A stretch of 37,015 bases of DNA. Source: an uncultured Verrucomicrobiales bacterium (GTDB lineage: Bacteria > Verrucomicrobiota > Verrucomicrobiia > Verrucomicrobiales > DEV007). Both the position numbers and the translations under genes were made by a program. Below, piece by piece: positions 33,592-37,015 of the stretch (position 1 is the first letter of the stretch; each line of letters starts with the position of its first letter). The DNA lies in the NCBI GenBank assembly GCA_913058215.1, contig CAJXQE010000025.1, positions 1-37,015 of the forward strand. The letters run 5' to 3'. Under the pieces are notes generated by a model, which was not told where the DNA came from, ran no database searches, and saw only the letters and a program-made list of their open reading frames with translations.

Positions 33592-35040
33592 TCAATCTTC
33601 ACCGTTCGCTGTCTCAAGCCAATTTTTCGCCGTCTTCAAGTCGCTCACCAATTCCATAAACCCCAGTTCCTTAGCCGCGTCTCCCTGCATTCTCAAAAGG
33701 TACGAAGGATGAATTGAAGCGAGGACTCTCACCTTTTCACTGCCGGGAAAATCCCCTTTTACTTCGCCCCGGTCCCGCAATACCTGAAACTCCCCGTCCA
33801 CCAGGGAATGCGCAGCACTGTTTCCGAGGGTAACTACAACCCGGGGTTTTACTTCTGCAAGTTCGGCAAGCAACCCCGGACGACAGGCAAGCCGCTCCCC
33901 TTTTGTCACTTTTTCATAAATACGCTTCTTCCCCCTTGGAGCCGCCTTCCATTTAAAATGCTTCACCGCATTTGTTAGATAAAGGTCCTCTGGATCAAGA
34001 CCGGCAGCAGCAAGGGCGCGCTTTAACAATTGCCCTGCTGGACCCACGAAGGGGCGACCGGAAACATCCTCTTCGTCGCCGGGCTGTTCGCCGACGATCA
34101 TGAAATCAGCATCAGATTTTCCAACTCCAAACACCGTCCGGGTGGCCCTGTTCCAAAGGGGGCAAACCCGGCAATCCCCGGCCTTTTCCCTCAAGGTTTT
34201 CAGACTCGACCCACCATATCTAGATACACTGTGTTCCCGGACAGCCAGATCGCTGAGATTTTTTTCCTGCAAGGGATAAAGGTAACGGCTCGGACGAGTC
34301 TCCGGCAAATTCTTCCTGTATTTTTTCGGCTTCTCCCCCGACATCGCTTTCAGTTCAAGTCGAGCCGCGTCGAAAATTTTCCGGTAATAGGTCTTCCAAA
34401 GGTCATCACTGGAATCTTCGGATGGCACATCCTCCTTTTCGATACCTTCGCCAAGCAGCAAGGCTTTCCCGTCCCAGTGAAGAGAACGGCGGGGAGTAAA
34501 AATGCTCCAATCCATTCCGGCGAAACGCTCGACAAAAAACGACGCATTGAACTCCTCGATAAAATGCTCAGGCTCGAACCAGGCAATAAATTTTTCCCGC
34601 GCGTTCCGCTCATCCTTTCCCACTTTTCGAAACCGAACGAGCGCTTTCATTTTATGACAATCGCGACGCACAGATTTCGCCATCTCCTTGCAGCGTATCA
34701 CATCACCGTCAGTCGGATCTTCAAGCAAGCGGCTACTACCTCCCAAGGTCATTCGCCATAGCAAGCGATACAGAACCGGCCACCTCTCAGGATCAGAATG
34801 GCAGGATACAGCCCTCGCCAGATGGATAAAGTCAGCTTTCACCTTCACTTGACTTCCCCCTCCGGAATCGGGGACACCCTTTTTCTCCTCTTCAAAAGAG
34901 AACAATCCCTCCTCACCGCCCGACCAATCCCGCCAATTGATTTGATCAGGAGAAACGCCGACAGCGAGAAGCTCCCGGGCTTTCAAACGCCATGCTTCAA
35001 ACTCCGGTTCTATCGATACGGAAATCATTTCCCTCAGCAC
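33592..35040 (-). CDS. DUF4130 (TIGR03915)-UdgX (TIGR03914) uracil-DNA-binding fusion
   Basis: From a GTG at 35040 it encodes 482 residues. The N-terminal half (about 65-255) looks like the DUF4130/TIGR03915 repair-associated domain (FIHLARAVSCHSDPERWPVL, FRKVGKDERNAREKFIAWF). The C-terminal half (285-480) is a UDG-superfamily family-4/UdgX domain with an iron-sulfur-type CRVC pair (290-293), MIVGEQPGDEEDVSGRPFVG (314-333), LTNAVKHFKW and HPS near 445. UdgX proteins capture uracil-DNA covalently through a His in a KRRIH loop. Here the equivalent stretch reads GKKRIYEK, with Tyr375 (codon 33916-33918) in place of that His. TIGR03914/03915 proteins are typically found with a radical-SAM partner, which is not visible in this window. 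An internal Met at residue 5 is an alternative start. Confidence 0.87.
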   Translation of the reverse strand: MLREMISVSIEPEFEAWRLKARELLAVGVSPDQINWRDWSGGEEGLFSFEEEKKGVPDSGGGSQVKVKADFIHLARAVSCHSDPERWPVLYRLLWRMTLGGSSRLLEDPTDGDVIRCKEMAKSVRRDCHKMKALVRFRKVGKDERNAREKFIAWFEPEHFIEEFNASFFVERFAGMDWSIFTPRRSLHWDGKALLLGEGIEKEDVPSEDSSDDLWKTYYRKIFDAARLELKAMSGEKPKKYRKNLPETRPSRYLYPLQEKNLSDLAVREHSVSRYGGSSLKTLREKAGDCRVCPLWNRATRTVFGVGKSDADFMIVGEQPGDEEDVSGRPFVGPAGQLLKRALAAAGLDPEDLYLTNAVKHFKWKAAPRGKKRIYEKVTKGERLACRPGLLAELAEVKPRVVVTLGNSAAHSLVDGEFQVLRDRGEVKGDFPGSEKVRVLASIHPSYLLRMQGDAAKELGFMELVSDLKTAKNWLETANGED

Positions 35041-35195
35041 ATTCTCTCCAATTCTCCCGGCTTGCAGCGCCTCCCGCTGAACTCAAAAAATTCAAACTCC
35101 ATCTGCTCACGAGATGGAGGCAAACTTGCGCTGAGACGGTTTCCGACAAGTCGCGCCAGGATTCCCCGTTTCTCTTGCACATTAAAAATTGTCAT
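35034..35195 (-). CDS. Possible 53-aa protein overlapping the UdgX start
   Basis: An ATG at 35195 opens a 53-residue frame: MTIFNVQEKRGILARLVGNR, then LSASLPPSREQMEFEFFEFS, ending GELERMC. Its TGA at 35034 overlaps the GTG start of the UdgX-fusion gene, the arrangement of coupled genes. The residue composition (charged, low Cys/Trp) is protein-like. There is no Shine-Dalgarno and no recognised family, so it may be a leader peptide, a remnant or spurious. An ORF in another frame here (34997-35182) has poorer composition. Confidence 0.35.
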   Translation of the reverse strand: MTIFNVQEKRGILARLVGNRLSASLPPSREQMEFEFFEFSGRRCKPGELERMC

Positions 35196-35283
35196 CGTGA
35201 ACAGTATTCAAATGAGTTATAAATGCAAATTAGTTTCAAACTCAATCATCTATTTTTCATCCTGCTGCGTATCCGAAAAAGCA

Positions 35284-35745
35284 ATGACGAACCAAGTCCT
35301 GAGCTTCGAAAAATCCTCAAAGTTTGAGGTTCCAGCCAAACGTCTCTCAGAGTTTCATTTACGGCCGCATGCCTTTGAACTCTTGAGTCCTCCATGGGAG
35401 AATGTTCAGGTTCTGGAACGCCCCCAAAGGATCGAGGACGGATCCAGAGCCGAGATCTTGATCAAAGTTGGACCTTTCCGCAAAAAGTGGATCGCCGAAC
35501 ATTTCGACTGTCATCCCTTGAACGGTTTCTCGGACCGGCAAATCAAAGGCCCGTTCGCCCACTGGGTACACCATCACATCTTCAAGGCCCTCACTGACCA
35601 CTCGTGCCAACTGACCGACCGCATAGAATATTCCCTGCCCTTTGGCCGGGCCGGGCAGCTGATTGGAAATATGGTGGTCCGAAATAAGCTGAGAAGGATG
35701 TTCGCCTATCGGCATGAAGTTACGAGAGCAGAGATTGAACCTTAA
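35284..35745 (+). CDS. SRPBCC (START/Bet v1-like) ligand-binding protein
   Basis: From the ATG at 35284 it encodes 153 residues: SFEKSSKFEVPAKRLSEFHL at the start, PPWENVQVLERPQRIEDGSR in the middle, FSDRQIKGPFAHWVHHHIFK, and the C-terminal YSLPFGRAGQLIGNMVVRNK followed by LRRMFAYRHEV. This is the pattern of small SRPBCC proteins (COG4276-like) with a hydrophobic ligand pocket. The open frame extends far upstream (to 34798), but that part is the reverse of the UdgX-fusion gene and is not coding. It lies 146 bases before the FAD oxidoreductase gene on the same strand, so the pair may share a role. Confidence 0.75.
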   Translation: MTNQVLSFEKSSKFEVPAKRLSEFHLRPHAFELLSPPWENVQVLERPQRIEDGSRAEILIKVGPFRKKWIAEHFDCHPLNGFSDRQIKGPFAHWVHHHIFKALTDHSCQLTDRIEYSLPFGRAGQLIGNMVVRNKLRRMFAYRHEVTRAEIEP

Positions 35746-35891
35746 CTGCAGAAGTCCATCCCCTCTCGTTCTTGTAATGTTAGATATGATTTTCAAGGTT
35801 TCTGCGACAATAGCGTTGACGTATCTTTTCCCACTGCCTACCATGCGTCAGCCTCCCCTGGGCGCTCCACTCATCCGGTTCGAGGAGTTGA

Positions 35892-36970
35892 ATGAGTATA
35901 AAAAAACCTGAAAGTGTTGCTGTTGTCGGAGCTGGCCTTGCCGGCTTAAGCTGTGCCGCAAAACTGGTAGAAAGCGGCTGCTCTGTCACCGTATTCGATG
36001 CCGCCGATGATGTGGGAGGTAGAATCAGGACTGACAAAGTTGATGGCTTCCTTCTTGATCGCGGTTTTCAGATTTACCTTGATGCCTATCCGGAGTCATC
36101 CGGGCTTCTTGAGCTCGACGATCTGAAACTCCAATGTTTTGAACCCGGAGCGATCATTCGTGAAGGCGAGAGCTCCCACACTTTGATGGATGTCTATCGG
36201 CGCCCTTCGTCTTTGTTTGCAGCAGTTTTTCAATCAAACTTCCCACTGCGGTCAAAACTACTTATTGGCAAACTCCGCAGCTATCTAAAAGGGAAGTCCA
36301 TCGGACAGATCTGGTCGATTCGAGAGGTTTCGACAACAGAAGATTACCTGCGTGATTTCGGATTCGACAATCGAATGATCGAGTTATTTTTCCGAAACTT
36401 TTACGGCGGGATTTTCCTTGAGCGCGAGCTTCAAACCGATTCGAGGATGTTTGAATTCACCTTCAAAATGTTCGCCGAAGGCTATGCCTGCCTGCCTGGC
36501 CGGGGGATGCAGAGCATTCCGGAACAGATCGCCTCCAGACTGCCGGATGGAACTGTCCGCTTGAATCAGAAAGTGGAGGCCATTGAAGACGGAGTTCTAT
36601 CCCTTAAGAACCAGGAGAGATTCGAAGCCGACATCATCGTGCTGGCGACGGACGGAAACTCAGCCAATCAGCTTCATCCTGAAATCCCGATCCCTGAATG
36701 GAGGTCTACCAGTAACCTTTATTTCACCGCTCCGGTGTCTCCGCTTTCAAAAAAGCTCATTGCACTGAATGGGAATACAGAATGTCTCATCAACCATCTT
36801 TGCGTGATCACCGATATCGCCCCTGAGTATTCTGAAGACAATCGCTCCCTGATTTCGGTTTCTCTAAAGACTTTCTCGAATTTGCCGGATGAAGATCTTG
36901 TCCCAAAAGTGGAAAGCGAACTGAAAGACTGGTTCGGTGATCAGGTCGATCAATGGAGTCACCTCAGAAC
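35892..36970 (+). CDS. FAD-dependent amine oxidase/desaturase-like protein, 3' end cut
   Basis: About 359 residues are present. The N-terminal FAD-binding motif is VAVVGAGLAGLSCAAKLVE (about 9-27), followed by VFDAADDVGGRIRTD and the family block DRGFQIYLDAYPESSGLL. The C-terminal part that closes the FAD domain (usually a GDxxxxGS-type segment) is lost. The genome ends at 36970; everything after it is adapter. The apparent stop at 37011-37013 and the peptide CLLYTSPSPRDRG are artefacts. Likely substrates are small amines or polyenes (phytoene-desaturase-like folds), but the specificity is not resolved. Confidence 0.87.
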
Positions 36971-37015
36971 CTGTCTCTTATACACATCTCCGAGCCCACG
37001 AGACCGAGGCTGATC
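36971..37015 (+). other. Nextera read-2 adapter and index (artefact)
   Basis: 36971-37004 match the reverse complement of the Nextera read-2 adapter, starting CTGTCTCTTATACACATCT. The next eight bases, CGAGGCTG, match a standard i7 index (N710), and ATC begins the P7 sequence. This is not genomic. Confidence 0.98.

Noticed and set aside
34798..35283. N-terminal extension of the SRPBCC gene
   Set aside because: It overlaps the UdgX-fusion gene on the opposite strand and has no domain. The ATG at 35284 gives the normal family length.
36971..37013. Natural C-terminus and stop of the amine oxidase
   Set aside because: The residues are translated adapter; the stop is in the index and P7 sequence.

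Overview
This is a 37 kb bacterial contig, most likely from a member of the Verrucomicrobiota (PVC group). The case rests on gene families typical of that group: a sigma-factor / FecR / DUF1552 / DUF1592 gene set with heme-type CXXCH motifs, SHD1-domain secreted proteins, SUMF1-like secreted proteins, a TPR-CHAT protein and a sulfotransferase. Both ends carry untrimmed Nextera adapter sequence (5-37 and 36971-37004, the latter followed by an index-like 8-mer). The two terminal genes are therefore cut by library preparation, not by biology.

Positions 38 to about 11.2 kb are an accessory, rearranged region. It starts with an IS4-type transposase cut by the contig end and an IS110-type transposase remnant. 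It then carries secreted or orphan genes (an alpha/beta hydrolase, an SHD1-like protein, a lipoprotein pair, a Cys/His secreted protein, a SUMF1-like protein and a beta-sandwich protein) separated by six copies of a previously unfamiliar 71-bp repeat. Two genes, a thermonuclease and an RGG-tailed protein, survive only as 3' fragments that begin within a few bases of the same end of the repeat. These two repeats point towards each other. The segment between them also holds a 3' fragment of a tRNA-Leu gene, which looks like an integration scar.

From 11.7 to 17.4 kb is a compact minus-strand operon: ECF sigma factor, FecR-type membrane regulator, DUF1552 protein, and a large DUF1587/1595/1592/1588/1585 protein with two CXXCH sites. 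From 17.8 to 28 kb come a methyltransferase, a TPR-CHAT protein on the plus strand, a glycan-modification cluster (glycosyltransferase, sulfotransferase, FkbM methyltransferase), an SHD1-hydrolase fusion, and an operon of a BioF2-type acetyltransferase and a zinc-ribbon membrane protein.

From 28 to 37 kb are a CPA1 cation/proton antiporter with a TrkA-N domain, an NtrC-type response regulator divergent from an App1-type phosphatase (with a candidate sigma-54 promoter and dyad between them), a DUF4130-UdgX fusion with an unusual Tyr in the crosslinking loop, an SRPBCC protein and a truncated FAD amine oxidase.

The most novel signal is the 71-bp repeat family with genes broken at its edge. The UdgX loop substitution and a polybasic helical module shared by two secreted proteins in the repeat region come next.
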